Shown: positions 50,901 to 59,118, counted from the first letter of the stretch. The stretch: DNA of 64,000 nucleotides from Mucilaginibacter_A sp050955045 (GCA_050955045.1 JBPBQV010000020.1:1-64000); one strand, 5' to 3'. Notes: generated by a model from the letters alone, not told the origin. Numbers and translations are program-made.

Positions 50901-51399
50901 TGGTTGTATCTTCGGTGGCTACTACAGCAAAACTGGAATAGCAATTGGCTTCGTTTGATCTTTGTGTGTAGTTGATGGAATAATAATCTTTTGCAAGTGT
51001 GTTTACTGGTAAAAGTAAGGTTGCACCTGATACGTTTGAAGCATAAATGTGGGCATAAACCACAATTGCACTGGCAGCAGTGATATGAATCCCTTTTCGG
51101 GACTGGCCTTCTGTACCTAAAAAAGCTGATTGGGGCATCGTAACAACTGTTACCTGGTTGGCCGTTACGGAAAACCCTTGCGAGTAACTGCCATCTGCAA
51201 CAGTTATTGTGCCTGTTGTACTAACGTCAGAAGTTAAATATAAGCTCATCTGGCAGGGCGTATTACTGGTAACACCCCGAATATTGGCCATGTAAGCAGT
51301 ATAAAATTCTGTGCCTTTATTGGATTGTGCAAAAGCAGAAAAAGTATATCCTGATAAGAGAAAAAAAGAAAAAATACAGCAGAAGAAAATTTTTATCAT
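47902..51399 (-). CDS. large T9SS cargo protein with PKD domains and CHU_C type B sorting domain
   Basis: A 1165-residue secreted adhesin-like protein. Signal peptide (FFLLSGYTFSAFAQS); an N-terminal beta-rich region resembling IgGFc-binding-like domains (about 28-430: 'GTEFYTAYMANI', 'IVVYAHIYASNVSGATLLLPV'); tandem PKD domains (about 540-840; 'WVWNFGDGGTSTLQNPTHVY', 'WVWTFGDGSKQIQTSNAPFQHTY', 'YLWNFGDAAATTANPN'); further beta-domains; and a C-terminal gliding/CHU_C domain ('IPNTFTPNNDGVNDTWNIKYLDAY', 'VEVFNRYGERIYYSKGY', 'GAELPVGTYYYIITPGSG'). It is exported by T9SS and held by the PorP/SprF protein encoded 3 bp downstream. The ATG is the last base triplet of an element-like sequence. Confidence 0.94.
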   Translation of the reverse strand: MIKIFFCCIFSFFLLSGYTFSAFAQSNKGTEFYTAYMANIRGVTSNTPCQMSLYLTSDVSTTGTITVADGSYSQGFSVTANQVTVVTMPQSAFLGTEGQSRKGIHITAASAIVVYAHIYASNVSGATLLLPVNTLAKDYYSINYTQRSNEANCYSSFAVVATEDTTTVEITPTASLNSGRPANTPFTLTLQKGEVYQGLSATDLTGTRIRSISSGTNVCKRIAVFSGSSKIYIGSPVTSADNLFQQVYPTASWGKNYITAPLSNRPYDTYRIVISDPSTQVNLNGSVLSSASFTNGFYYEFNSTAPNIISADKPIQVVQYAVTQGNSLSGIRVTSDVGDPEMIYLNPIEQSINNVTLYSPSAYQILQSYINVIISATAASSFTIDGTATGGFKPVPGNAAYAYGQFKVSSGTHNIKASDGFNAIAYGFGNAESYGYSAGTNLKNLNEFVQVKNVLGDTLASSCVGENLKLEVTLPYQTAQLIWTPENGDPVYKDSNPKLVAQTVKDGKTLYTYDYPKTVVYTKAGVYDVKVKAFNTIADACGSYEDVDIVFTVYDNPVADFVSKTENCQSDTLGFTDKSTGVGATIKTWVWNFGDGGTSTLQNPTHVYNQPGNFITTLLVTNSNGCTSVLDSQKIHIYAKPVGKFMVSNPNCVTKEITFTDQSISSEGNILQWVWTFGDGSKQIQTSNAPFQHTYKAIGNYNVQLITYSNFGCHSDPVIIPVVVHPQPVPNFAIPEICLSDAFAKFTDKSSISNGTESGFTYLWNFGDAAATTANPNTSSQKNPEHKYTRAADYQVKLTVTSADGCSADTTINFTVNGAVPKADFTVLNLAGLCSKNAVLIRNTSTLDFGNFTKVVMYYDLINHPDQFETDENPAPDKLYQHQYSTFYTPATVNYTVLMRTYSGITCVDEKMQVITIKANPEVSVTLPTQICAETTPFQIVAAELHGYTGTGIFTGKGVSATGLFNPSAAGIGTQTISYIFTATNGCADTISKQIIINPTPKVDAGKDISLLEGNTITLNPTVSGNNLQYKWTPAVGLDHDNIKNPIASPVINTIYKLTVTSASGCTSADEITINVLKIPIIPNTFTPNNDGVNDTWNIKYLDAYTEVIVEVFNRYGERIYYSKGYTTPWDGHYKGAELPVGTYYYIITPGSGRSKTAGPITIIR

Positions 51400-51424
51400 A
51401 CTGTTTTTATAAGCTCAATTCTGC
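51397..51424 (+). repeat. dispersed element, ACTG-type, at the start codon of the adhesin
   Basis: CATACTGTTTTTA is an exact box A whose CAT is the adhesin ATG on the minus strand; box B is degenerate (AGCTCAATTCTG). Confidence 0.45.
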
Positions 51425-51732
51425 TGTTCACAATTGTTTTTATAGTAACCTATTTATTTTTAAGGCGTACAAATGGAGAAAAATACGAGAGATTATGCTC
51501 ATCTGTTCACTGATATTTTTCCTTTATAAAAAAGCTTTTTTATCTAAAAAAGCTTCCTAATCTACTAACTAAAAATCAGTTTAAAATACAAAATCCCAAA
51601 TATTAATAATTTGAGATTTTCAATTAATTGATAAATATAATTTTTATTCTGAAAGATAATTCAGCACAACAACGCTGGCATTTTCGAAAAATTATTTTAA
51701 ATCAACCGCTAAAAACATCCGGTAAAACAGTA
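51400..51732. other. AT-rich intergenic region with a hairpin
   Basis: There is no credible gene. AAAATCCCAAAT (51590-51601) pairs with ATTTGAGATTTT (51609-51620), with one mismatch, giving a possible terminator for the esterase transcript. A perfect short palindrome AAAAAAGCTTTTTT lies near 51530. Element copies lie at both edges. Confidence 0.45.
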
Positions 51733-51735
51733 TTA
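51708..51735 (-). repeat. dispersed element variant, ACTG-type, at a stop codon
   Basis: On the minus strand the esterase TAA stop runs into TACTGTTTTA, CCGGA, then TGTTTTTAGC. Confidence 0.5.
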
Positions 51736-52416
51736 CAACATTCCTTTTAAAACCTGCCATACATTTTCTGCTACAATTTTAGCACCTTTTGCCGTTGGAT
51801 GAATGCCATCGCGCTGATTTAAATCTCTGATTCCGGCTACGTTTTCTAACAGAAACGGAACTAATTGCATGTTGTTCTTTTGAGCCAGTCGCGGAAATAT
51901 CACTTTAAAATTATCAGCATATTTGGCGCCCATATTTGGCGGAACCTGCATTCCGGTTAGCATCAGTTTTGCTTTCGGGTATTTTGCTTTTACCTGATCA
52001 ATAATGGCCTGTAAATTTACTTCCGTTTCTGCAACCGGGATGCCGCGCAAACCATCATTCGCGCCCAATTCTAAGATAAAAACATCAACCGGTTGCTTCA
52101 AAGTCCAGCCAATTCTGTTTTTTCCGTCTGATGTGGTTTCTCCGCTTAAACCGCCGTTAACTGCTTTATAAGGCAATTTCAGCGAATCTATTTTTTGCTG
52201 GATGATAGATGGAAATGACTCACCTGCCGGATCCTCCAAACCATAACCAGCCGTTAAACTATTCCCAAAAAACAGGATATTTTTTTGCTGATTGGTTTGA
52301 GCTGATACTTCTTTTACTGTATCTTTTTCTTGATCAGCATTTTGTTTGGCTTTATTTCCACATCCGTAGAAAGTAAAAATTAAAATGAAGGACAGGAATG
52401 GGAAAAATCTTTGCAT
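51733..52416 (-). CDS. GDSL-family arylesterase/lysophospholipase, TesA-like lipoprotein
   Basis: A 227-residue SGNH hydrolase. Lipoprotein signal (FILIFTFYGCGN), then block I 'NILFFGNSLTAGYGLED' (catalytic Ser), block II Gly in 'NGGLSGETTSDG', block III 'ELGANDGLRG' (Asn) and block V 'RDGIHPTAKGAKIVAE' (Asp and His). The gene is divergent from an ABC ATPase/permease pair; in many bacteria tesA is next to ybbA-ybbP, and this match supports both assignments. Open frame continues upstream to 52500, but the Met at 52416 gives the proper lipoprotein signal; 52455 is also possible. Confidence 0.9.
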   Translation of the reverse strand: MQRFFPFLSFILIFTFYGCGNKAKQNADQEKDTVKEVSAQTNQQKNILFFGNSLTAGYGLEDPAGESFPSIIQQKIDSLKLPYKAVNGGLSGETTSDGKNRIGWTLKQPVDVFILELGANDGLRGIPVAETEVNLQAIIDQVKAKYPKAKLMLTGMQVPPNMGAKYADNFKVIFPRLAQKNNMQLVPFLLENVAGIRDLNQRDGIHPTAKGAKIVAENVWQVLKGML

Positions 52417-52516
52417 AAAGGCGTAACAAAATTGCTGAAATAAATTCTTAAACATACCGCTGACATTTAAGTTTAGCTTTAAACGTATATTTCCACTCAT
52501 TTAATATTCCTTCAGC

Positions 52517-53206
52517 TTGAACAATATCCTCAAAATAGAAAACCTCACCAAAACCTACAAAAGTGCAGGCAATACTTTAACTGTTTTAAACAATATTAAT
52601 TTTTCTGTGGAAGAAGGTTCCACTTTTTCCATCGTTGGCCCTTCCGGAAGCGGAAAAACAACTTTACTTGGTTTGTGTGCCGGTTTAGATCGTTCCACTT
52701 CCGGTTTGGTAGAACTTAACGGCGTTCGTTTAGATAATTTAGGCGAAGATGAACGCGCTCAGGTTCGTAATCAATATGTAGGTTTTATTTTCCAGAATTT
52801 CCAACTGCTGCCAACATTAACTGCTTTAGAAAACGTAATGGTTCCATTGGAGTTGCGCGGAGAGAAAAACACACGCGCCCGTTCTATGGATTTGCTGGAA
52901 AAAGTTGGTTTGGCCAATCGCAGTCACCACTATCCTACCCAACTTTCTGGTGGCGAGCAGCAGCGGATTTCTTTGGCGCGCGCGTTCTCCAATCAACCCA
53001 AAATCTTATTTGCTGATGAACCAACTGGAAATTTAGACGCCGAAACCAGCGAAAAAATGGTCAAACTTTTGTTCGATTTGAACCGCGAAAGCGGAACCAC
53101 TTTAATTTTGGTTACGCACGATATGGAACTGGCTTCCAAAACGCAGCGCATCATCCGCATAAAAGGCGGGAATTTAATTTCCGACGAGAAAACTGCTGCA
53201 ATTTAA
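52517..53206 (+). CDS. ABC transporter ATP-binding protein, YbbA/LolD-like
   Basis: A 229-residue ATPase of the MacB/LolD/YbbA type. Walker A GPSGSGKTTLLG, Q-loop 'FQNFQLLPTLTALENV', signature LSGGEQQRISLARAF, Walker B 'ILFADEPTGNLD' and H-switch 'LVTHD'. It energises the permease encoded 25 bp downstream. The first codon appears to be TTG at 52517; no in-frame ATG is available nearby, so the start is less certain than the rest. Confidence 0.93.
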   Translation: MNNILKIENLTKTYKSAGNTLTVLNNINFSVEEGSTFSIVGPSGSGKTTLLGLCAGLDRSTSGLVELNGVRLDNLGEDERAQVRNQYVGFIFQNFQLLPTLTALENVMVPLELRGEKNTRARSMDLLEKVGLANRSHHYPTQLSGGEQQRISLARAFSNQPKILFADEPTGNLDAETSEKMVKLLFDLNRESGTTLILVTHDMELASKTQRIIRIKGGNLISDEKTAAI

Positions 53207-53231
53207 GTACTTCTTTTATCGATACTTTTTA
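53207..53231 (+). repeat. dispersed element exactly filling the gap between ABC ATPase and permease genes
   Basis: The 25-bp intergenic space is GTACTTCTTTTATC then GATACTTTTTA, directly followed by the permease ATG. It is a box A with one change (ACTTC), with a degenerate box B. Confidence 0.6.
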
Positions 53232-55790
53232 ATGAATAACGAACCTGTTAATTATAAACGGCCGATTAATTTTGGCTGGTTGCTGCAAATGGCCTGGCGC
53301 GACAGCCGCAAAAACCGTTCGCGCTTGTTCCTGTTTATTTCTTCTATTGTTTTGGGAATTGCCTCGCTGGTTGCCATCTATTCTTTTGGTTTTAATTTGA
53401 GGCAAGATATTGATAATCAGGCAGCAGAATTAGTTGGCGCCGATTTGGTGATCTCCGGAAATAAACCGGTTTCTCCGCAGATACAGAAATTGGTTGATTC
53501 GCTTGGCGACCGAAAATCTACGCAACGCAGCTTTGTTTCGATGGTTTTGTTTACCAAAAGCCAGGGAACACGTTTGGTAGAAGTGCGCGCGCTGGAAGGC
53601 GAATTTCCGTATTACGGCTCGATAGAAACTACACCGGTTTCAGCAGCAAAAATTTTCCGGAAAAACAAACAAGTGCTGGCCGACCGCAACCTGATGCTGC
53701 AATTTAACGCACATCCTGGCGATTCTTTAAAAATTGGAAACGTAACTTTTGCCATTGCCGGAATATTAGACAAAGCACCCGGCCAAACCAGTTTAGCTGC
53801 TTCAGTTGCGCCGGTAATTTATATGCCGATGGCTTATTTGCAGCAAACCGGTTTGATGGCTCGTGGAAGCCGAATCAATTACAGTTACTTTTTTAAATAT
53901 GACCGACCGGAAAATATTGAAAAACTAACGCCTAAAATTGAACCGCGGCTGGATAAAGAAGATTTGAACCTGCAAACCGTAGCTTCCCAAAAAGAACAAA
54001 CTTCGCGCTCTTTTGAGGATTTAACGCGTTTTCTGGCTTTGGTTGGCTTTGTGGCTTTGCTTTTAGGTTGTATTGGTGTGGCCAGTTCTATCCATATTTA
54101 TGTGCGCGAAAAGCTAAAAGCCATTGCCATAATGCGCTGTTTAGGCGTAAAATCTACTGAAGCTTTTTTGATTTATCTGATCCAGATTGTAATTATCGGC
54201 TTTATCGGTTCTGTTATTGGTGCCGCTTTAGGAACAGTTATCCAGCAATTACTGCCAATTGCTTTTAAAGATTTTCTGCCGATTGATATCACGGTCAATA
54301 TTTCCTGGTCGTCCATCGGAACAGGTATTTTGCTTGGGGTAGTTATTTCCCTGCTGTTCGCTTTGCTGCCTTTAGTTTCGGTGCGCAATATTTCCCCGCT
54401 AAATACTTTACGTATATCTGATGAATCCGCAGATACCAAACGCGATCCGCTGAAATGGTTGGTTTACGCTTTGATTCTCGCTTTCATTGTCGGCTTTACT
54501 TATCTGCAATTAAAAGACTGGAAACAAGCTATTGCTTTCACTGCGTTTGTGCTACTCGCCTTTCTGGTGCTTACCGGTTTGGCAACTTTAATTATGTGGC
54601 TACTCAAAAAGTTTTTGCCTTTGTCCTGGAGTTATCTGTTCCGGCAAGGTTTTGCCAATTTGTACCGACCAAATAATCAAACTATTATTTTGCTGGTTTC
54701 TATTGGTTTGGGTACTGCTTTTATCAGCACTTTATTTTTTATCCAGTCGATATTATTGAGCAGGATCAATCTATCTTCCGGCGAAAGTCAACCTAATTTA
54801 ATCTTATTTGATATCCAAAGCAACCAGCAAAAACAGGTGGTAGATTTAACCAGACAACAGCATTTGCCGGTGATGGGAATGGTGCCAATCGTAACCATCC
54901 GCTTGCAAGAGCTGAATGGAAAAACTGCTGAAGTTTATAAAAAAGATACTTCTTTAAAAGTTCCGAAACCAGTTTTTAGTCGGGAATATCGTGTTTCCTA
55001 CCGTGATACACTGGTTTCTTCGGAGAAAATAAACAAAGGAAACTGGATCGGCAAAGCCCAAGCAAACGCAATTATCCCAATTTCGATTGAAGAAAAATAC
55101 GCTGAGAAAAACCACTTGAAACTTGGTGATAAAATGCTGTTTAATGTACAAGGCGTAAACATGGAAACTAAAATTACCAGTTTCCGCAAAGTAAACTGGA
55201 ACCGTATTCAAACCAACTTTCTGGTATTGTTTCCAAAAGGCGTTTTAGAGCAGGCACCGCAATATTTTGTGTTTACTACGCATGTGCCTTCTGCTTCGGC
55301 TTCCGCCAAATACCAACAGGCTATCGTAAAGTCTTTTCCAAATATTTCTGTTATTGATTTGGCTTTGGTACTGAAACTGCTGGATGATATTTTAGGAAAA
55401 ATTAGTTTTGTGATCCGTTTTATGGCTGGTTTCAGTATTGTTACCGGTTTAATTGTGTTGGTTGCTTCCGTGCTGATCAGTAAATACCAGCGCATCCAGG
55501 AAAGTGTTTTGCTGCGGACTTTAGGTGCCAGCAAAAGACAAATTTTAATTATCACCGGACTGGAATACTTTTTCCTGGGTGCAATTGCAGCTTTAACCGG
55601 CATTTTAATTTCCGTTCCGGGAAGCTGGGCTTTGGCTAAATACAGTTTTGATATGACGTTTTCGCCGCCGTTACTGCCGGTTGTCATCCTGTTTTTTGTA
55701 GTCGCGCTGATTACTGTTTTTATCGGCCTTTTTAACAGCCGAGGTGTTTTGAACAAACCACCGCTGGAAGTATTGCGATCAGACGTTTGA
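53232..55790 (+). CDS. ABC transporter permease, YbbP/FtsX-like
   Basis: An 852-residue permease with a two-fold MacB/FtsX architecture. There is an N-terminal helix (about 30-50), a large periplasmic core, a helix cluster about 265-385 ('FLALVGFVALLLGCIGVASSIHIYVREK'), a further pair (about 405-460), a second periplasmic region (about 500-690) and three final helices ('GFSIVTGLIVLVASVLISKYQRIQESVLLRTLGASKRQI'). The YbbA-YbbP-TesA context suggests export or extraction of a hydrophobic or lipid-linked compound; the substrate is unknown. Confidence 0.93.
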   Translation: MNNEPVNYKRPINFGWLLQMAWRDSRKNRSRLFLFISSIVLGIASLVAIYSFGFNLRQDIDNQAAELVGADLVISGNKPVSPQIQKLVDSLGDRKSTQRSFVSMVLFTKSQGTRLVEVRALEGEFPYYGSIETTPVSAAKIFRKNKQVLADRNLMLQFNAHPGDSLKIGNVTFAIAGILDKAPGQTSLAASVAPVIYMPMAYLQQTGLMARGSRINYSYFFKYDRPENIEKLTPKIEPRLDKEDLNLQTVASQKEQTSRSFEDLTRFLALVGFVALLLGCIGVASSIHIYVREKLKAIAIMRCLGVKSTEAFLIYLIQIVIIGFIGSVIGAALGTVIQQLLPIAFKDFLPIDITVNISWSSIGTGILLGVVISLLFALLPLVSVRNISPLNTLRISDESADTKRDPLKWLVYALILAFIVGFTYLQLKDWKQAIAFTAFVLLAFLVLTGLATLIMWLLKKFLPLSWSYLFRQGFANLYRPNNQTIILLVSIGLGTAFISTLFFIQSILLSRINLSSGESQPNLILFDIQSNQQKQVVDLTRQQHLPVMGMVPIVTIRLQELNGKTAEVYKKDTSLKVPKPVFSREYRVSYRDTLVSSEKINKGNWIGKAQANAIIPISIEEKYAEKNHLKLGDKMLFNVQGVNMETKITSFRKVNWNRIQTNFLVLFPKGVLEQAPQYFVFTTHVPSASASAKYQQAIVKSFPNISVIDLALVLKLLDDILGKISFVIRFMAGFSIVTGLIVLVASVLISKYQRIQESVLLRTLGASKRQILIITGLEYFFLGAIAALTGILISVPGSWALAKYSFDMTFSPPLLPVVILFFVVALITVFIGLFNSRGVLNKPPLEVLRSDV

Positions 55791-55820
55791 TAAAATATTA
55801 ATCTTTTCTTAAAAAATTTT

Positions 55821-55926
55821 GTAACCATGCTTCAAACCTTTCCGTAGAAGTAAGTGGTTTTAGAAATATATTGGTTAATGTTCTGTTTTAGTTAAATCCT
55901 CATCTGAAAAGGTGGGGATTTTTTTG
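55821..55926 (+). ncRNA. structured ~106-nt repeat ending in a terminator hairpin, copy 1
   Basis: It shares long identical blocks with 57727-57835, notably about 40 bases from 55850 to 55891 (AAGTAAGTGGTTTTAG and on). A 5' stem AACCA (55823-55827)/TGGTT (55855-55859) and a 3' hairpin AAATCCTCATC/GGTGGGGATTT (loop TGAAAA) followed by T-run can form. In the other copy the 3' stem has different bases that still pair (compensatory change). It follows the ABC permease gene by 30 bp and may be a small RNA, a riboregulator or the 3' end of that mRNA. Confidence 0.45.
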
Positions 55927-56046
55927 TTGGATAAATATTACCATTATCACATTAAAATCCGTGATACCACCTCAATAAAAGAGTGTTTTTACGCTTTTCA
56001 ACTCAAAAATCCATGATGACTTTTATAAAAATTAAAATCAATCATC

Positions 56047-57549
56047 ATGGATCAAGTTCTTTATTGGAACGAGGTTGCTTTAGAAGCAAATCGGGTAAGT
56101 TTTACAGACAAAGACAAAAGCGAACAAGGAGGACCAACCTTAAGTTCGCGGGCATTAGGCATTATCCATATTGCCATGCACGATGCCTATGTTGGATCAT
56201 CAAATACGACTACGTTTCCAGCTTACTTAGGTAGCTTGTTGCCTATGAAGCCTGCACCAAGTTCAGCAGACCCGTCAGCCGCAGTGGCAGGAGCAGCACA
56301 CACAACATTAATATCACTTTATCCAAAACAAAAATCTTTTTTTGATAGTAAATTAAACACAATACCACATATCCTTACCGGAAAAGAACAAGGATATCAA
56401 TATGGATGTATGGTTGCAAAAACTATTTTAGAATTAAGAAAAAATGATCCGGGAAATGGTGATGCCAATCCCGGTAACCCAAACGACAGGTACATACCGC
56501 ATGTTGGCAAAGGAAAACATAAATCTGATCCTGATAATGCTCAGGGATTTTTAGGTCCTTTTTATGGCGGTTCAAAATTATTTTCGGCCACTACCAGACA
56601 TGCTTTGAATGCACCGCCTTTTTTGTCCACGAATACTCCTCTTGTGTATAATGGTGATTACATAAGGGCACTTGAAAATGTGAGAGAAAAAGGTATCGCT
56701 CCTGATTTGATGGGTACTTTACCTAATCCTAACGCTAAAAGAACTGCAAATGAATCATTAATCGGTATTTTTTGGGCTTATGATGGTTCTAATAGTATTG
56801 GTACGCCTCCAAAATTGTATAATCAAATTGTACGGGCACTGGCAATGAACAATCATGATATAAAAGATCATTCAGATCTCTCAGGAAATAAATTTTTCAA
56901 GGATGAATTTGAAAGAAATGTAAGATTGTTTGCGTTGGTAAACATTGCGTTGGCTGATGCAGGTATTTTGGCGTGGGAGCAAAAATATGTACACAATTTT
57001 TGGCGTCCGGTAATAGGCGTTAGAGAGCATGACAAATCAATGGGTTCAACCGGTATTGGTAACAATCAAATTGATGCTCATTGCGATCCGATGTGGCTTC
57101 CTTTGGGTGCGCCAAAATCTAACAACGATGGCAGTAAAAACTTCACCCCAGATTTTCCTGCCTATCCATCAGGCCATGCTACTTTCGGTTCTGCTTCTTT
57201 ACATATTGCCCGATTATTTTTTGGTGTAGCAAAGGGAGATAAGAATAGCGATGGTTTATTTAGAAATTGTTATATTATTTCGGACGAACTTAATGGGGTT
57301 ACTAAAGATAATAACGGTACGATCAGGCCATCCCACGTCAGAAACTTTCCAAATGGTTTATGGGAAATGATTATTGAAAATGCTTTAAGCAGAATTTATT
57401 TAGGTGTTCACTGGTCTTTCGATGCATTTAAAACAAACCCAGATAATGTAACTCCAGTTTTAGGGCAAAGTGTTGGTGGTGTGGATTTAGGATTAGCGAT
57501 TGCAGAAGATATATTTTTCAATTCTAAATTAACAAAATCAACTGCTTAA
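56047..57549 (+). CDS. vanadium-dependent haloperoxidase / PAP2-like phosphatase family protein
   Basis: A 500-residue all-helical protein with the three vanadate/phosphate-binding motifs of the PAP2/V-haloperoxidase superfamily: Lys313 and Arg320 in KYVHNFWRP, PSGHA at 374-378 (His377), and Arg449 with His455 in SRIYLGVHW. N-terminal 'MDQVLYWNEVALEANRVS' matches the extended haloperoxidase-like group; there is no signal peptide, so it is cytoplasmic or exported unconventionally. Either halide oxidation or phosphatase action is possible. Flanking copies of a ~107-nt repeat and the lack of an operon partner suggest it arrived as a separate unit. Confidence 0.88.
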   Translation: MDQVLYWNEVALEANRVSFTDKDKSEQGGPTLSSRALGIIHIAMHDAYVGSSNTTTFPAYLGSLLPMKPAPSSADPSAAVAGAAHTTLISLYPKQKSFFDSKLNTIPHILTGKEQGYQYGCMVAKTILELRKNDPGNGDANPGNPNDRYIPHVGKGKHKSDPDNAQGFLGPFYGGSKLFSATTRHALNAPPFLSTNTPLVYNGDYIRALENVREKGIAPDLMGTLPNPNAKRTANESLIGIFWAYDGSNSIGTPPKLYNQIVRALAMNNHDIKDHSDLSGNKFFKDEFERNVRLFALVNIALADAGILAWEQKYVHNFWRPVIGVREHDKSMGSTGIGNNQIDAHCDPMWLPLGAPKSNNDGSKNFTPDFPAYPSGHATFGSASLHIARLFFGVAKGDKNSDGLFRNCYIISDELNGVTKDNNGTIRPSHVRNFPNGLWEMIIENALSRIYLGVHWSFDAFKTNPDNVTPVLGQSVGGVDLGLAIAEDIFFNSKLTKSTA

Positions 57550-57647
57550 GCGTAACAAAAAATTTCGCCTTATTATAGTTCTGAATTGCAATTTGATCTT
57601 TTGGATCAAGCATTTTCAATCGTTTCAAACCAATAAAATCTAACACC

Positions 57648-57674
57648 AATTTTACACCGATAAAAGAAGCATCA
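57648..57674 (-). repeat. dispersed element
   Basis: AATTTTACACCGA followed by TAAAAGAAGCATCA, an exact box A with a degenerate box B. It lies 99 bp after the haloperoxidase stop. Confidence 0.6.
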
Positions 57675-57726
57675 ACCTTTTCCCTCGAAAACTATTTTCC
57701 ATAAAATAAATATTTTTCAGAAACCT

Positions 57727-57835
57727 GTAACCTTGCTTCAAATGATGTCGTACAAGTAAGTGGTTTTAGAAATATATTGGTTAATGTTCTGTTTTAATTA
57801 AATCCCTGCTTTGCAAAAGGCAGGGATTTTTTTTG
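57727..57835 (+). ncRNA. structured ~109-nt repeat ending in a terminator hairpin, copy 2
   Basis: Its central block is the same as at 55850-55891. The 3' hairpin is AAATCCCTGC/GCAGGGATTT, a perfect 10-bp stem followed by eight T residues; at the inner stem positions both strands differ from copy 1, keeping pairing. The 5' stem AACC/GGTT is kept. It lies about 180 bp after the haloperoxidase gene, so the two copies bracket that gene. No recognisable coding capacity. Confidence 0.45.
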
Positions 57836-57868
57836 ATCAATTATTTTCTACACTAATTCTACTATTTT

Positions 57869-57897
57869 GGAATGCTGTTTTTATCGCCTAAAAATCA
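57869..57897 (+). repeat. dispersed element, ACTG-like box A, full copy
   Basis: ATGCTGTTTTTA (hybrid of the two box A types), spacer TCGCC, box B TAAAAATCA exact. It lies 42 bp before the next gene. Confidence 0.7.
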
Positions 57898-57939
57898 TCA
57901 ACTAAGTTTTTAATAGGAGAATTTCTATTACTTTTAGCC

Positions 57940-59118
57940 ATGCGTTTTTTCTTATATTTCTGGCTGATAATAATTGTTCCTGTAATTTCTTTTGCACAAA
58001 CCGGCACCATCACCGGAAAAGTTACCGCAATCGATACTAAAAGTCCGTTGGCAAAAGCAAGTGTGTTTTTAAGTAACGCTACTTTCGGAACAGTTACTGC
58101 GGATGACGGAACTTTCACCCTAAATGGCGTAAAACCCGGCCAGTACGAACTGGTAGTTTCGATTTTAGGTTACGAGAATTTTTCGCAAAGTATATTGGTT
58201 GGAGAAAAACCGCAACAATTGGTTATCGAAATGATTCCGCGACCCATCCAGATGAAAGAAGTAATCATCACCACAAACGTTAATTGGAAAAAAAATTATG
58301 CTTTGTTTGTGAAGGATTTTATCGGCACTTCTGCCAATTCCAAGTTGTGCAAAGTCATCAATCCGCATTCGGTAAATCTAATTTATCATAAAAAAACACA
58401 AACGCTGGAAGCTTCTACGGATGAATTTCTGGTAGTCGAAAATAAAGCTTTGGGTTACCGCGTGCGTTTTTTGGTCAATCAATTTTCAAGCAATTCACTC
58501 ACGAATGAAATCCGGTATTCCGGACAGGTTTTGTTTGAGGAACTGAAAGGAAGCAAAACACAATTGCAAAAATGGAAACTAAAACGACAGGAAGCTTATT
58601 ATGGTTCGAGTATGCATTTTTTCCGGTCGCTTTCTCGCCAGAACTTGCAGCAACAAGGTTTCGTAATGTATCAATTGCAGCGAAAACCTAATCCAAAACG
58701 TTTGCCGGAAGCTTTGATCCGGCAAAAATATGAACAGTTTAACGGAAGCAATAACCGCGATTCTGTAAATTACTGGAACCAGATGGCACAACAGCCGCGC
58801 TTTATTGAAAACCTGTTTAAAGAGCCGTTGAAAATAGAAGATGTGTTGCGAAATACAGATCAGGCAGGATTATTTGCGCTTACTTTTCCTGATTTGCTGT
58901 ATGTGGTTTATACCAACAAGCATGATGAAAAAATTACAAACGATATTTACCGTCCGCTGAATATGGAAAATTATGCGGTAAGCTTGATTAATTTGTTTAA
59001 GCCATATGCTTTGTTTGATTTAAACGGCGTGGTGGTTTCGCAACAAAGCACCTTATTTGAAGGAGATTGGGCCAACGATAAACTGGCCGAACTGGTTCCG
59101 GTAGATTATACGCCATAA
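57940..59118 (+). CDS. carboxypeptidase-regulatory-like domain protein, secreted
   Basis: A 392-residue protein with a signal peptide (LIIIVPVISFAQ). A CarboxypepD_reg-like beta-sandwich (about 20-105: 'GTITGKVTAIDTKSPLAKASVFLSNATFGTVTADDGTFTLNGVKPGQYELVVSILGYE') is followed by a C-terminal region of about 285 residues with no recognised catalytic motif ('YALFVKDFIGTSANSKLCKVINPHSVNLIYHK'). It lacks a TonB plug and barrel, so it is not a SusC-type receptor. It is probably outer-membrane-linked or periplasmic. The TAA stop is part of an element copy. Confidence 0.85.
   Translation: MRFFLYFWLIIIVPVISFAQTGTITGKVTAIDTKSPLAKASVFLSNATFGTVTADDGTFTLNGVKPGQYELVVSILGYENFSQSILVGEKPQQLVIEMIPRPIQMKEVIITTNVNWKKNYALFVKDFIGTSANSKLCKVINPHSVNLIYHKKTQTLEASTDEFLVVENKALGYRVRFLVNQFSSNSLTNEIRYSGQVLFEELKGSKTQLQKWKLKRQEAYYGSSMHFFRSLSRQNLQQQGFVMYQLQRKPNPKRLPEALIRQKYEQFNGSNNRDSVNYWNQMAQQPRFIENLFKEPLKIEDVLRNTDQAGLFALTFPDLLYVVYTNKHDEKITNDIYRPLNMENYAVSLINLFKPYALFDLNGVVVSQQSTLFEGDWANDKLAELVPVDYTP

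Noticed and set aside
55725..55750. Match to the ACTG-type box A in the ABC permease, and a similar one at 63832 in the T9SS plug gene
   Set aside because: Both encode Thr-Val-Phe-Ile segments that fit the protein context well (a membrane helix and a beta-strand), and box B is absent.
55821..57835. Composite transposon flanking the haloperoxidase gene
   Set aside because: The flanking repeats are direct copies of about 107 nt with terminators, without transposase genes, terminal inverted repeats or clear target-site duplications.
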